A DNA stretch of 64,000 bases from the NCBI RefSeq assembly GCF_018502485.1, contig NZ_CP075546.1; one strand, written 5' to 3'. Under the pieces are notes generated by a model. That model was not told where the DNA came from. It worked only from the letters and a program-made list of their open reading frames with translations, and did not search any database. The DNA is from Methanospirillum purgamenti (GTDB taxonomy: Archaea > Halobacteriota > Methanomicrobia > Methanomicrobiales > Methanospirillaceae). The position numbers and the translations under genes were made by a program. This document shows, piece by piece, positions 36,259 through 44,760 of the stretch. How positions within the stretch are numbered: position 1 is the first letter of the stretch; the number at the start of each line of letters is the position of its first letter.

Positions 36259-36957
36259 TCAGGGTTTTTCTGTAAAGATAATAGACCCGGATATCTTTGC
36301 TATTCTTACTTTTACTTTCTGACCCGGACGTCCGCCTGCAACGTAGACGATATATTTTCCGATCTTTGCAACACCATCACCACGGCGTGAGGTTGATTCA
36401 ATGGATACTTCGATGATGTTCCCCTGTTCAAGTCCTGCTGCTCCGGATTCAACCTTTGACTTGCGTTTTCTGACCGGGCGATGACTACCACATGCTTCAC
36501 ACTTGAGCATGAGTATACGGTCATCCTTAAAGAGCCGGGTATCTGGTTTTCCGCATTCAGAGCAGATAACATAATCATCGACATAACTGCGGATCATAGG
36601 AGAAAAGAGAGAGTCTTCAAATTTTCCGTTGAAAATCGCACGTGACCCATCTATCTTTCCTGCAGTTCCCAGTTCCCCAAGCAGGAACTTCATCAGGTGA
36701 TCTGAATCGCGCCGGAGAGCACTTACAATATCTGCAAAATTCTCAAGAATTGTTGTCTTACCCTCAATTATTGATCTTGGTTCGGGATAAGACCACCGTT
36801 CTCCATCCTCTGACGGTTCAGTCACCTCCTCATATGCCTTATTCAGGAGGGCCTCGTATGATTCGACCATGCGTTCATTATTTCTTTCACAACCGCAATT
36901 AAATGTCCCTCGTTTAACCTCTCGGTATGATTTGGATGATGTCGGTTGCTCGCTCAT
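36259..36957 (-). CDS. Translation initiation factor aIF2-beta with TRAM domain
   Basis: The product is 232 residues if started at ATG 36957; the family core (MVESYEALLNKAYEE) begins at ATG 36870. It contains the aIF2-beta core, the C-terminal zinc ribbon (CSECGKPDT, CEACGSHRP) and an added TRAM domain (IEVSIESTSRRGDGVAKIGKY). It helps deliver initiator tRNA to the small ribosomal subunit. The TRAM fusion is typical of Methanomicrobia. A TATA-like box near 37000 favours the longer form, whose extra 29 residues (with CGC) have no clear homology; the short form lacks a ribosome site. Confidence 0.87.
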   Translation of the reverse strand: MSEQPTSSKSYREVKRGTFNCGCERNNERMVESYEALLNKAYEEVTEPSEDGERWSYPEPRSIIEGKTTILENFADIVSALRRDSDHLMKFLLGELGTAGKIDGSRAIFNGKFEDSLFSPMIRSYVDDYVICSECGKPDTRLFKDDRILMLKCEACGSHRPVRKRKSKVESGAAGLEQGNIIEVSIESTSRRGDGVAKIGKYIVYVAGGRPGQKVKVRIAKISGSIIFTEKP

Positions 36958-37051
36958 GAACCTTCAATGAATCATAATCCCAACTGCAAAGTTTTAGTAT
37001 AATTCGGATCCCACTTATGGGAACCACTCAATATTTTTCTCCGAGGGCGCA

Positions 37052-38038
37052 ATGTCTCTGTCAAAAACATCTGAAAGGGCTTTTTCCCGTGAACTGCCTG
37101 ATGTGCAGTCCACCCTTCCTGATGTCAGGATAAACCTGACACGGGTAGGCGTAAAGAATGTAAAAAAACTGGTCGAAGTAACCAGGCCAGGAAAACGTCC
37201 GGTCATCTTTATATCCAATTTTGATATCTTTGTTGACCTGCCAGGCAGTCTGAAAGGAGCTAATCTCTCCAGAAACTTTGAGGTGATTGATGAGGTCCTG
37301 CAGTCTGCAATAGAGGGTGAAGTCAAAGAGATCGAGGAACTCTGTAGCCGGGTTGCACGAAGACTTCTGGACAAACATGAGTATGCAGACCGTACCGAGG
37401 TGCAGATGCGGTCTGAATTTATGGTTGCCGGCGAAACTCCAGTAACCGGAACACTCTGTCAGGAAGTAGTCAAGGTCTTTGCCAGTGCAATTGCTCAGCG
37501 GACCTTCAAAGATGCCATTGTTAGAAAAAGCATTGGTGCAGAAGTGACCGGAATGACAGCCTGCCCCTGTGCCCAGAATATTATGCAGGAGCGGGCACGG
37601 GAAGTCATGGAACACCTTGATATCAGTAAAGAAAAAATTGACTCCTTCTTCAAAGAAGTTCCTATGGCTACCCACAACCAGCGAGGCAGGGGTTTTCTTT
37701 CCATTGAAACTGATGACGAAAGTCACGTCAAGCTTGAGAAGATCATTATGATCCTCAAGCAATCTATGAGCACTCCGATCTTTGAACTGCTCAAACGGGG
37801 CGATGAAGGGCATGTGGTACTGTCAGCCCACAAAAATCCCCGCTTTGTTGAAGATTGTGTACGGGAGATGGCACGGCGTGTCCATGCTGAGTTCGGGGAT
37901 CTTCCCGGGGACTCAGTCGTCACCATCGCACAGGATAATGAAGAGAGTATTCACCAGCATGATGCATTTGCAGAGCGACAGGCAACTATTGCGGAGCTTG
38001 CAGATGAGATTACCGGTGAGAATTTAGATATTAACTAA
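37052..38038 (+). CDS. mptA: GTP cyclohydrolase MptA (archaeal Fe(II) type)
   Basis: The 328-residue member of the GTP cyclohydrolase IV (COG1469/FolE2-related) family converts GTP to 7,8-dihydroneopterin 2',3'-cyclic phosphate, the first step of tetrahydromethanopterin synthesis. The metal and substrate signature GMTACPCAQN and the final EDCVREMARRVH are visible. It is monocistronic with its own start at ATG 37052. It overlaps the convergent HepT-like gene by 8 bp. Confidence 0.92.
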   Translation: MSLSKTSERAFSRELPDVQSTLPDVRINLTRVGVKNVKKLVEVTRPGKRPVIFISNFDIFVDLPGSLKGANLSRNFEVIDEVLQSAIEGEVKEIEELCSRVARRLLDKHEYADRTEVQMRSEFMVAGETPVTGTLCQEVVKVFASAIAQRTFKDAIVRKSIGAEVTGMTACPCAQNIMQERAREVMEHLDISKEKIDSFFKEVPMATHNQRGRGFLSIETDDESHVKLEKIIMILKQSMSTPIFELLKRGDEGHVVLSAHKNPRFVEDCVREMARRVHAEFGDLPGDSVVTIAQDNEESIHQHDAFAERQATIAELADEITGENLDIN

Positions 38039-38570
38039 AATACCAGCATAAAAGCACAATCAGGACGACCAAAGCGACACCGGCAATCACTGCCGTTCTC
38101 GTTTTTTCCTGAGTAGTTATGGCGAGTTCCTTCTCCATGATTGTAATAAATTCCAGGATCACAGGTCGAGCCAAATATATCTTTTCTATTTCATCTCGAT
38201 TGATCTCATAGAAATGGTGTGAAACCTGGTTTCTAAAGTTGACGAGTGTGATCATCTCTTGTCGCATGTCCCAGGAGATTACACCATGATCGTTGAGTCT
38301 TTTAAAATAGACCTTGTTTTTTACCTGCTCATCATCAGAGATATACCCCCGGATAAGGCTTACTTCCCTGGCAAGATCTATGATTCGGTTTGATAAAGCA
38401 AACTGAACCATGGCCCGGGCATAAAAATCACGACGATCCTGATCAAATCGTTCCCTTCTTTTAAATATCCGATCAGCATCCTCCAGATACTGCCTGATGT
38501 CACTGAGTATTGTCTGGCAAGCAGTTGATCGAAACAGACAGGTGCCCATATGCATGGTAAATAACCTCAT
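38031..38570 (-). CDS. Orphan HepT-like protein with C-terminal membrane anchor
   Basis: The protein is about 179 residues. A helical HepT/DUF86-like domain fills about 25-140, with FRNQVSHHFYEIN giving R-x4-H-x-F in place of the RNase motif R-x4-H-x-Y. A single C-terminal helix (VIAGVALVVLIVLLCWYFS) should anchor it in the membrane. No MntA-type partner lies next to it. In characterised systems the Tyr is the residue AMPylated by MntA; here it is Phe. The start is uncertain among several Met codons near 38550-38570. It converges with mptA. The HepT relation is inferred from the motif and helical pattern. Confidence 0.55.
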   Translation of the reverse strand: MRLFTMHMGTCLFRSTACQTILSDIRQYLEDADRIFKRRERFDQDRRDFYARAMVQFALSNRIIDLAREVSLIRGYISDDEQVKNKVYFKRLNDHGVISWDMRQEMITLVNFRNQVSHHFYEINRDEIEKIYLARPVILEFITIMEKELAITTQEKTRTAVIAGVALVVLIVLLCWYFS

Positions 38571-38686
38571 TATGAGTCTTTTTTTCGGGATATATCAATT
38601 GCTATACGTTTAAGCAGAAGAGGCTTTGAGCGCGAACCAATATTTATGGATGTTTTTGATTAATTCCAAAGGATATTCCAGAGATA

Positions 38687-38845
38687 ATGATAATTGCACC
38701 TGATGCTAAACAGAAGAAGGATAATTTACAAATTTTTTTAGTAACACTTTGCATCAATATGATCCTTTACGAAGAAGAAGGTTTTTCACAACCTGTTTCT
38801 ACATCCATCCAAAAAATAACGAATTTAGAGATCCGCAAAGCCTAG
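38687..38845 (+). CDS. Possible 52-residue hypothetical protein
   Basis: The ORF starts at ATG 38687 and stops at TAG 38843-38845, too short to count on its own. A TATA-like AATATTTATGG at about 38639-38649 would place a transcript start near 38670. The composition is protein-like but no family is recognised. The remaining 38571-39060 space holds only the frh regulatory region. Confidence 0.25.
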   Translation: MIIAPDAKQKKDNLQIFLVTLCINMILYEEEGFSQPVSTSIQKITNLEIRKA

Positions 38846-38965
38846 TCCATATACCTCTGAACGTGTAGAATGATGAAAAATTGATTCTTACCAGTTATGA
38901 AATATTAAATTTTTAGTACTATTATATTGAGATCTATTTGAAAAAAACGTGACATGATTCTCGTT

Positions 38966-39022
38966 CAAATGGCAAATTAGATATATCTTATAGCCAAATG
39001 CCATTTGTCGTACAATGGTACG
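38966..39022 (+). promoter_or_regulatory. frh promoter with inverted repeat and 5' hairpin
   Basis: CAAATGGCA (38966-38974) and TGCCATTTG (38999-39007) form a perfect 9-bp inverted repeat with a 24-nt spacer. The spacer contains a TATA-like GATATATCTTATAG (38979-38992). Just after it CGTAC-AATG-GTACG (39009-39022) is a perfect hairpin near the expected transcript start. The repeat flanking the TATA box looks like an operator; the regulator is unknown. Confidence 0.5.
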
Positions 39023-39102
39023 GTCATACCCTCAGATCTCCTTAGGGCTCTTGATATGAGTTGTACAGCATTGCGAACAAACAAATATCAAAGGCGATTC
39101 TC

Positions 39103-40470
39103 TTGTCCAAAGTAGTAGAAGTTTCCCCAACCACACGACATGAAGGACACTCCAAGCTTGTCCTTAAAGTCAACGATGCGGGAATAATTGAGCGTGGAGA
39201 TTGGCTGAGCATCACTCCGGTAAGAGGTATTGAGAAGCTGTGTGTAGGCAAGACTATGCACCAGGCACCCAAGATCTCATCCCGTGTTTGTGGTATCTGT
39301 CCAATCGCCCACACCCTCGCAGGTATCGGTGCTATGGAAGCATCGGTAGGCTGTGAAATTCCGCAGGATGCATATCTTTTGAGAACTATCCTTCAATGTG
39401 CAAACAGGCTTCACAGCATTGCTCTGCACGACATACTGGTTCTCCCAGACATGTATATTCCGGGTACAGACACCAAGATCAACCCGTTCACTCCGGAAGA
39501 GCCAGTACGGACCGTTGCAAAGCGGATCCAGCGTCTCCGTGAAGTCGGGCAGACCGTCGGTGAGATAGCTGGAGGAGAAGCCATTCATCCGAGCAACCCC
39601 CGTGTCGGAGGTATGTTCTACAATATTTCTCCACAAGCAAAGCAGAAAATCTTTGACCTTGCCAAGGAAGCCCTTCCCCTTGCCATCGCCCAGATGGAGT
39701 TCATGAATGCAGTGTTCAAGAACTGGGAGAACCGGGGCACCGTTACTGTCGGAAAGACTGAAGTTGAGATTCCGGCAAAGTTCGGATACCACGACCAGGG
39801 CTACATGGCAGTAGATCCTGTCTTTGAAAGCTCAAGCCTTGACTTTGAACCAAAGTGGGATCCAGACCGGTGGACTGATGTCTCACCATACAACTGGTAC
39901 CAGGGAGAACTCGAAGTCAGCCTTGAAGATGCAGACTACCCAGTCGGTGGTACTACCAAGGTAGGAACCAAGACCTGGCCGCAGATGCAGGCATGTACTG
40001 CTGTTCCGCTCTATGATGGTCAGCCGGTTGAAGTCGGTCCACGTGCCCGTCTGGTCCAGTTCAAGAACTATGACCGGAAGGGTGCAATGGGACTCAACAT
40101 TGCCCGTGAACTCGAATATCCAGACTGTCTCTACACCATGATGGAGGCTCTCGACGCACTTGACTGCAACGGTTCAGTCCTTGCTGATGAGATCCCACAG
40201 GGTGACGGCAGCCTTGGATGGAATGCAAACGAAGCACCACGTGGTTGTGATGTCCACCTTGCCCGTGTCAAGGATGGAAAGGTTCAGGAGTACACCCTTC
40301 TTGTCCCGACCACATGGAACTTCCCGACCTGCAGTCGGGCTCTCGAGGGAGCACCATGGCAGCTTGCCGAGGTCATCATGCGTGCATATGACCCCTGTGT
40401 GTCCTGCGCTACCCACATGCTGGTAGTTGATGAGAGCAAGAAGATCGTTTCCCAGAAGCTCGTCCAGTGA
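39103..40470 (+). CDS. frhA: Coenzyme F420 hydrogenase alpha subunit
   Basis: The 455-residue large subunit of the F420-reducing [NiFe] hydrogenase binds the Ni-Fe site with RVCGICPIAH (Cys63, Cys66) and DPCVSCATH (Cys432, Cys435, His438). A 17-residue C-terminal tail after His438 is removed by the FrhD protease on maturation. The start is TTG 39103, giving MSKVVEVSPTTRHEG; an earlier in-frame TTG at 39061 would add 14 residues without support. It oxidises H2 and passes electrons through FrhG and FrhB to F420. It is the first gene of frhADGB. Confidence 0.93.
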   Translation: MSKVVEVSPTTRHEGHSKLVLKVNDAGIIERGDWLSITPVRGIEKLCVGKTMHQAPKISSRVCGICPIAHTLAGIGAMEASVGCEIPQDAYLLRTILQCANRLHSIALHDILVLPDMYIPGTDTKINPFTPEEPVRTVAKRIQRLREVGQTVGEIAGGEAIHPSNPRVGGMFYNISPQAKQKIFDLAKEALPLAIAQMEFMNAVFKNWENRGTVTVGKTEVEIPAKFGYHDQGYMAVDPVFESSSLDFEPKWDPDRWTDVSPYNWYQGELEVSLEDADYPVGGTTKVGTKTWPQMQACTAVPLYDGQPVEVGPRARLVQFKNYDRKGAMGLNIARELEYPDCLYTMMEALDALDCNGSVLADEIPQGDGSLGWNANEAPRGCDVHLARVKDGKVQEYTLLVPTTWNFPTCSRALEGAPWQLAEVIMRAYDPCVSCATHMLVVDESKKIVSQKLVQ

Positions 40471-40483
40471 GAGTGCCCTGCGC

Positions 40484-41020
40484 ATGCTGTTCCAGGAGAT
40501 CGTAATCTGCGGGTGCGGAAACCCGCTCTTCGCGGATGATGGGTTTGGCCCTGCCGTAGTCGAGGAACTCCAGAAACTCGACCTGCCCGAGAATGTAAAG
40601 GTAATAGATGCCGGCCTTGGCGGCCCGCATTTCCTCTTTACCCTTCTTGCGCAATCGGATGAACCGGTCAAACACCTCTTCATCATAGACATTGCTGATT
40701 TCGGAGGAAAACCCGGGGACATAGCTATTATCAATCCTGATGATCTGCCACCGGGAAAATACCGGGATGCTCATTCCTGGGACCTGACCGAACCCATACA
40801 TCAGCTGAAACACCGGGTGAAAATTGATATCATCGGGTGCCAGCCGAAGCGGGTTTCTGAACCAGAATTTGAGATAGGACTCTCCGAAGAGGTAACAGAA
40901 GCGATCCCAAGGACAGTACAGCTCGTGCTGAAAATGATTGGGGTAAATCATGGGACTACTATCATTGATCTTCGGGAAGAAGGAGAAGAAGGAACCTGCT
41001 CCGAAATCGCAGGCAACTAA
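40484..41020 (+). CDS. frhD: F420 hydrogenase maturation protease
   Basis: The protein is about 178 residues and belongs to the HycI/HyaD endopeptidase family that trims the FrhA C-terminal tail after nickel insertion. It contains CGCGNPLFADDGFGPAV, VIDAGLGGPH, DIADFGGKPGD and the conserved DAHSWDL His region. ATG 40484 follows the frhA stop by 13 bp. Its 3' end may overlap the start of a longer form of FrhG by 71 bp. Confidence 0.9.
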   Translation: MLFQEIVICGCGNPLFADDGFGPAVVEELQKLDLPENVKVIDAGLGGPHFLFTLLAQSDEPVKHLFIIDIADFGGKPGDIAIINPDDLPPGKYRDAHSWDLTEPIHQLKHRVKIDIIGCQPKRVSEPEFEIGLSEEVTEAIPRTVQLVLKMIGVNHGTTIIDLREEGEEGTCSEIAGN

Positions 41021-41075
41021 AACTCCAATATCTGAACCGATTGCGAAAGAAGAACCAAAGAAGGAGGAAAGGCCT

Positions 41076-41864
41076 GTGGCTAACAAAATAACAGTAGGAC
41101 ATGTACACATGAGTGGGTGTACAGGATGTCTTGTCTCCCTCGCCGACAACTACGAGGGGTTATTCACCATCCTTGACAATTACGCTGACCTCGTATATTG
41201 TTTAACTCTTGCCGATGCACGTCACATTCCAAAAATGGATGTTGCACTGGTTGAGGGGTCAGTCTGTCTTCAGGATGAATGTTCTGTAGAAGAGATTAAG
41301 GAAACCAGAGAGAGGGCAGCAGTTGTTGTCGCTCTTGGTGGCTGTGCTGCATATGGAAACATCACCCGGTTCTGCCGTGGTGGACAGTGGAACCAGCCAC
41401 AGCATGAGGGATTTGTCCCCATCGGTGACGTCATCGATGTTGATGTCTATATCCCCGGCTGTGCACCATGCCCGCAGCAGATCAGAAATGTCTGTGTCAT
41501 GGCATACCTGCTTCTGAAAGGAAATGCAGAGCAGCAGGCACTTGCAAAGGCATACCTTGCACCACTTATGGCACTTGCCAGTGAGGGAAGCAAGGCAACG
41601 TCCAGTGAGGCCTGTGGCTGTGACATCATGACCAAGGTTATCAACCAGGGTCTGTGTATGGGCTGCGGTACCTGTGCTGCATCCTGTCCAGTCTTCGCCA
41701 TCACCATGGAAGAGGGCAAGCCAAACATCGAGCGTGATATGTGTATCAAGTGTGGAGCCTGTTATGCAGCATGTCCACGTGCATTCTTCAGCTTTGATGT
41801 TGTGAACCAGTATGAGACCATCATCGATGCCATTAATGGTGCCATGAACCCGGGAGGGAACTAA
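41076..41864 (+). CDS. frhG: Coenzyme F420 hydrogenase gamma subunit
   Basis: This small subunit has 262 residues when started at GTG 41076, which has GGAGG 8 nt upstream and gives the usual family length. It holds three [4Fe-4S] clusters: the proximal motifs SGCTGC, GGCAAYG and PGCAPCPQQ, and two ferredoxin-like motifs CMGCGTCAASCP and CIKCGACYAACP. It carries electrons from the NiFe site to FAD in FrhB. An ATG at 40950 in the same frame would add a 42-residue Lys/Glu/Pro-rich leader overlapping frhD. Confidence 0.92.
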   Translation: MANKITVGHVHMSGCTGCLVSLADNYEGLFTILDNYADLVYCLTLADARHIPKMDVALVEGSVCLQDECSVEEIKETRERAAVVVALGGCAAYGNITRFCRGGQWNQPQHEGFVPIGDVIDVDVYIPGCAPCPQQIRNVCVMAYLLLKGNAEQQALAKAYLAPLMALASEGSKATSSEACGCDIMTKVINQGLCMGCGTCAASCPVFAITMEEGKPNIERDMCIKCGACYAACPRAFFSFDVVNQYETIIDAINGAMNPGGN

Positions 41865-41866
41865 TC

Positions 41867-42733
41867 ATGGATTATCTTGGCAAATATAAATCCGCAGTCG
41901 CTGCCCGCAGCACCTGTTCAGAAGTTCTGAAAGGCTCCCAGGATGGCGGGATTGTCACCTCTATGTTCCTCTACGCTCTTGAAGAGGGTATTATTGATGG
42001 TGCAATCGTTGCAGGCCAGGGAGAAAAGCCATGGCAGCCAAAGCCAATTGTGGCAACAACTCCGGAAGAGCTTCTGTCTTCACGGGGAACCAGATATAAT
42101 GTCTGTCCAAACATGTCTGTCCTGAAAAAGTCTGTACGCGAGTATGGTCTTGACAAGGTCGGTATTGTTGGAACTCCCTGTCAGATCCAGGCACTCAGAA
42201 AAGCACAACTCTACCCGATCGGACTTCGTGACGTTTGTGACAAGATTGCTCTTGCAATGGGAATCTTCTGTATGGAGAACTTCTCATACCAGAGTATGAC
42301 CCAGATCGTGCAGGACCACTGCAATGTCGATCTGCACTCACTCAAGAAGACCGATATCGGAAAGGGGAAGTACTGGGCATACACCAACCGTGGTGCAGTC
42401 TCCCAGATCCCGCTCAAACTCACTCACAAGTACGAACAGCCAGGCTGCCATGTCTGTCTTGACTACGTGGCAAACCTCGCTGATATCTCCACCGGTTCAG
42501 TCGGATCCCCTGACGGATGGTCCACTGTGTTTATCCGGAACAACAATGGAGAAAATATCTGGAACAAGGCAGTCGCCGCAGGTGTCTTTGAGACCAAGCC
42601 GATTGAGAGTGTCAAGCCAGGTCTTGAACTCGTCACCAAGCTTGCAACCGAAAAGATCACCAAGAACCAGAAGGAGCTCGAACACCGTGCAACATTCGGT
42701 GTCAACAAGGGTCTCCGCAACCCCTATATCTAA
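41867..42733 (+). CDS. frhB: Coenzyme F420 hydrogenase beta subunit
   Basis: The 288-residue flavin-containing subunit reduces F420. It shows the N-terminal SQDGGIVTSMFLYALEEG, VGTPCQIQALRK and the Cys-containing CHVCLDYVANLADISTGS with VGSPDGWSTVFIR. It binds FAD and one [4Fe-4S] cluster. It starts 3 bp after frhG and ends just before an eight-T tract at 42734-42741, so it closes the operon. Confidence 0.93.
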   Translation: MDYLGKYKSAVAARSTCSEVLKGSQDGGIVTSMFLYALEEGIIDGAIVAGQGEKPWQPKPIVATTPEELLSSRGTRYNVCPNMSVLKKSVREYGLDKVGIVGTPCQIQALRKAQLYPIGLRDVCDKIALAMGIFCMENFSYQSMTQIVQDHCNVDLHSLKKTDIGKGKYWAYTNRGAVSQIPLKLTHKYEQPGCHVCLDYVANLADISTGSVGSPDGWSTVFIRNNNGENIWNKAVAAGVFETKPIESVKPGLELVTKLATEKITKNQKELEHRATFGVNKGLRNPYI

Positions 42734-42741
42734 TTTTTTTT
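42734..42741 (+). terminator. Poly-T terminator of the frh operon
   Basis: Eight consecutive T residues begin right after the frhB stop codon, a typical archaeal intrinsic terminator. The region converges with hepT, which ends at 42766. Confidence 0.6.
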
Positions 42742-42765
42742 CCAACAAGGAATTTTGAAAATATC

Positions 42766-43191
42766 TTAAGAATTTACTGCACACAGGATTTTTTCATTAT
42801 ATCTTATAATATCGTCCCGATCTTTGATCAGAATATCCCAAATAACATCGTCATCGATTTTCCAATACTGATGTACCAGCCGATTTCTAAACCTTGCCAT
42901 ATCGGCCAGATGCTCAGCTTCATCCCTTGAAATGAACCCATTCTCAGCCATAACAAGGAATGTATCTGCGTAATCTTCAGGAAATCTCCAGGAGTTTTGA
43001 GTGATAAGATGGCTTGAAAGATCCAAAACAACTTCAATTGCCATTAGAAGATGATATTTCGCACTACCCCGTATATGCCTGTTTGCCATGAATTCTTCTT
43101 GTCCGGATGAGACAATATCATCAAGAGCATCCATTGCAGTATTAAGTTCTGAACATAATGTGCTCACCACTTCTTTTTCAGATAATACCAA
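42766..43191 (-). CDS. hepT: HepT-type RNase toxin (DUF86)
   Basis: The 141-residue all-helical HEPN protein has the RNase motif RNRLVHQY (R-x4-H-x-Y) near residues 102-109. HepT cleaves the 3' end of RNA or tRNA and is neutralised when MntA AMPylates the Tyr of the motif. Its start overlaps the mntA 3' end by 14 bp, so the pair is one type VII toxin-antitoxin operon with the antitoxin first. It sits between frh and the surface island. Confidence 0.87.
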   Translation of the reverse strand: MVLSEKEVVSTLCSELNTAMDALDDIVSSGQEEFMANRHIRGSAKYHLLMAIEVVLDLSSHLITQNSWRFPEDYADTFLVMAENGFISRDEAEHLADMARFRNRLVHQYWKIDDDVIWDILIKDRDDIIRYNEKILCAVNS

Positions 43192-43612
43192 CCAGCTCCC
43201 TCCTGTATCGGTTTAGATAATATGAATAATCCAAATATTCCCTGAGTATTCTTGATTCAAATGATGAAAATGCATTCTGATTTGAACAGAAGATAACTTT
43301 CTGTTTCTTTAAGACCTGATATACAAACCGTAACGGTGCAGTGTTGAGAACTCTGATATCAAGAGGAAAATGAATAAGATTTGAGAGTTCCCGTTCAAGC
43401 CGTTGCTCATAGTATCTTGGCGGATTAAAGGAATTATCTAATACTAGTCCAATATCAATATCCCGAAATGTACCCTCCGCAAATGACCCAAATAGCACTC
43501 CGGCAATAATCTCATTTTTTTTAAAAAAATAACAGGTAATTTTATGCAGAATAACGTCTTTTTCAGCCGGGGAAAGCGAATGGGGAGTGAGCAGATCCAT
43601 AGGAATTATCAA
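43178..43612 (-). CDS. mntA: MntA-type nucleotidyltransferase antitoxin
   Basis: The 144-residue minimal nucleotidyltransferase has the active-site motif GSFAEGTFRDID (Gly-Ser, then Asp-x-Asp), which coordinates ATP for AMPylation of HepT. Spacing between Gly-Ser and D-x-D is seven residues, slightly shorter than in the common 9-10 type. The C-terminal helices contact the toxin. Starts at 43612 or 43600 are both possible. It is coupled to hepT by a 14-bp overlap. Confidence 0.87.
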   Translation of the reverse strand: MIIPMDLLTPHSLSPAEKDVILHKITCYFFKKNEIIAGVLFGSFAEGTFRDIDIGLVLDNSFNPPRYYEQRLERELSNLIHFPLDIRVLNTAPLRFVYQVLKKQKVIFCSNQNAFSSFESRILREYLDYSYYLNRYRRELVGII

Positions 43613-43721
43613 TTATATCGTGTATTACAATGAAAAAGATATCTTTTTTTCAATTTTTGGATCGTTTCTCCTGAAATATGGATTTATTCAAACTGAGACT
43701 TATTGAATTCATCATTCTTCA

Positions 43722-44270
43722 TCAGAGTGGAAACTCTGACTCATCGATGGAAATTGCCGGGTTTTGAGAATCCGGAAACAACATGATCCTGCTTTCTGCC
43801 CAAGACCATTCGGCAGGTCCGGTTTCTTGTGTCAGAGTTCTGGTCACATTATGTTCATCGACATATGTTCCGGTAACGATGTTTACCGGAGTGGTCTTTT
43901 CCTCATGAATCGTCCCATCTTCACCTGCATTCAGGACATTGCCAAGCATGAAGTATTCAGGGTCTTTTAAGAACCTTTTTTCTGCATTACTCCATCCATA
44001 GCCCAAAGTGTAATAGATCTGGTATGATTCAGATGGAAGTGATAAAACACCGGTCTTTTTCGGTGAAACATATACGGCAAAGGGAATCGGCCAGTTTATC
44101 TCCTTAAAAACAACAACAGCCTCCTTTTCATTTTGCGAATTGTCCAGGGTTACCTTGTTTACTCCGTACTTTGGAACACTGCCATAAATTTTGGTCAGAT
44201 CATCACCAAAAACCGGAATTACTAATAGGAGAAGTACAATAATCAGGGATAGACACATTCGGGTGTTCAT
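43722..44270 (-). CDS. Secreted protein of unknown function
   Basis: The 182-residue protein starts at ATG 44270 with GGAGG 5 nt upstream; the longer frame to 44369 is discarded. A signal peptide of about 22 residues (LIIVLLLLVIPVFG) precedes a beta-rich domain with YGVNKVTLDN, SLPSESYQIYYTLGYGW and an acidic C-terminus. No known motif is seen. It is probably envelope-associated and lies near the ATPase-nuclease gene. Confidence 0.6.
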   Translation of the reverse strand: MNTRMCLSLIIVLLLLVIPVFGDDLTKIYGSVPKYGVNKVTLDNSQNEKEAVVVFKEINWPIPFAVYVSPKKTGVLSLPSESYQIYYTLGYGWSNAEKRFLKDPEYFMLGNVLNAGEDGTIHEEKTTPVNIVTGTYVDEHNVTRTLTQETGPAEWSWAESRIMLFPDSQNPAISIDESEFPL

Positions 44271-44365
44271 GATTGCCTCCTGGTTTACTCTATGCCGAAT
44301 ATCACCCTGGGAGTAGATATCTTTTTCCAACCTCCTGGTAGAATGGGGGACCATGTAATTTCCCA

Positions 44366-44611
44366 TCAATCCTTCTCATCCAGACTTTCTTTCTCCAGGT
44401 TCCCATGTACAAGCCGTGAGATATATTCAGGAGCAATCACGTACGCTTTTGCAATCAAATCTGCAACGTCATTCTTTCCGATCTTTCCTGGAGAAGGTCC
44501 AAGTGACCTGATAAGTCCTCCTTTTACCTCAGCTTGCCTTGTCAGATGAACATTGATGCAATCAAGTCTTGAACAGAGTTGCGTGATCACTACGGGAATA
44601 ATCTTCTCCAA
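44366..44611 (-). CDS. Hypothetical protein
   Basis: An 81-codon frame begins at TTG 44609-44611, or possibly at GTG about 20 nt downstream, where GGAGAAG could serve as ribosome site. The predicted protein is amphipathic helical with AEVKGGLIRSLGPSPGKIGK in the middle. It lies between the secreted protein and the ATPase genes on the same strand. Evidence for expression is weak and no family is recognised. Confidence 0.35.
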   Translation of the reverse strand: MEKIIPVVITQLCSRLDCINVHLTRQAEVKGGLIRSLGPSPGKIGKNDVADLIAKAYVIAPEYISRLVHGNLEKESLDEKD

Positions 44612-44760
44612 AGAAAAGGAGGTTTTCCGGGACTATTGGATCATACACCACATGAAGATATTTCATTGCGACCACACGGACAATGCTGCATTAAATGTTT
44701 ACCAGTGATATCAAAAACCCAGGGCATTTTATCCGGCAGGACAATGAAAACCCGGATAGT

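Noticed and set aside
37061..37813. Minus-strand open frame of 250 codons opposite mptA
   Set aside because: mptA is a clear family member in the plus frame; the antisense frame is Phe/His-rich without homology.
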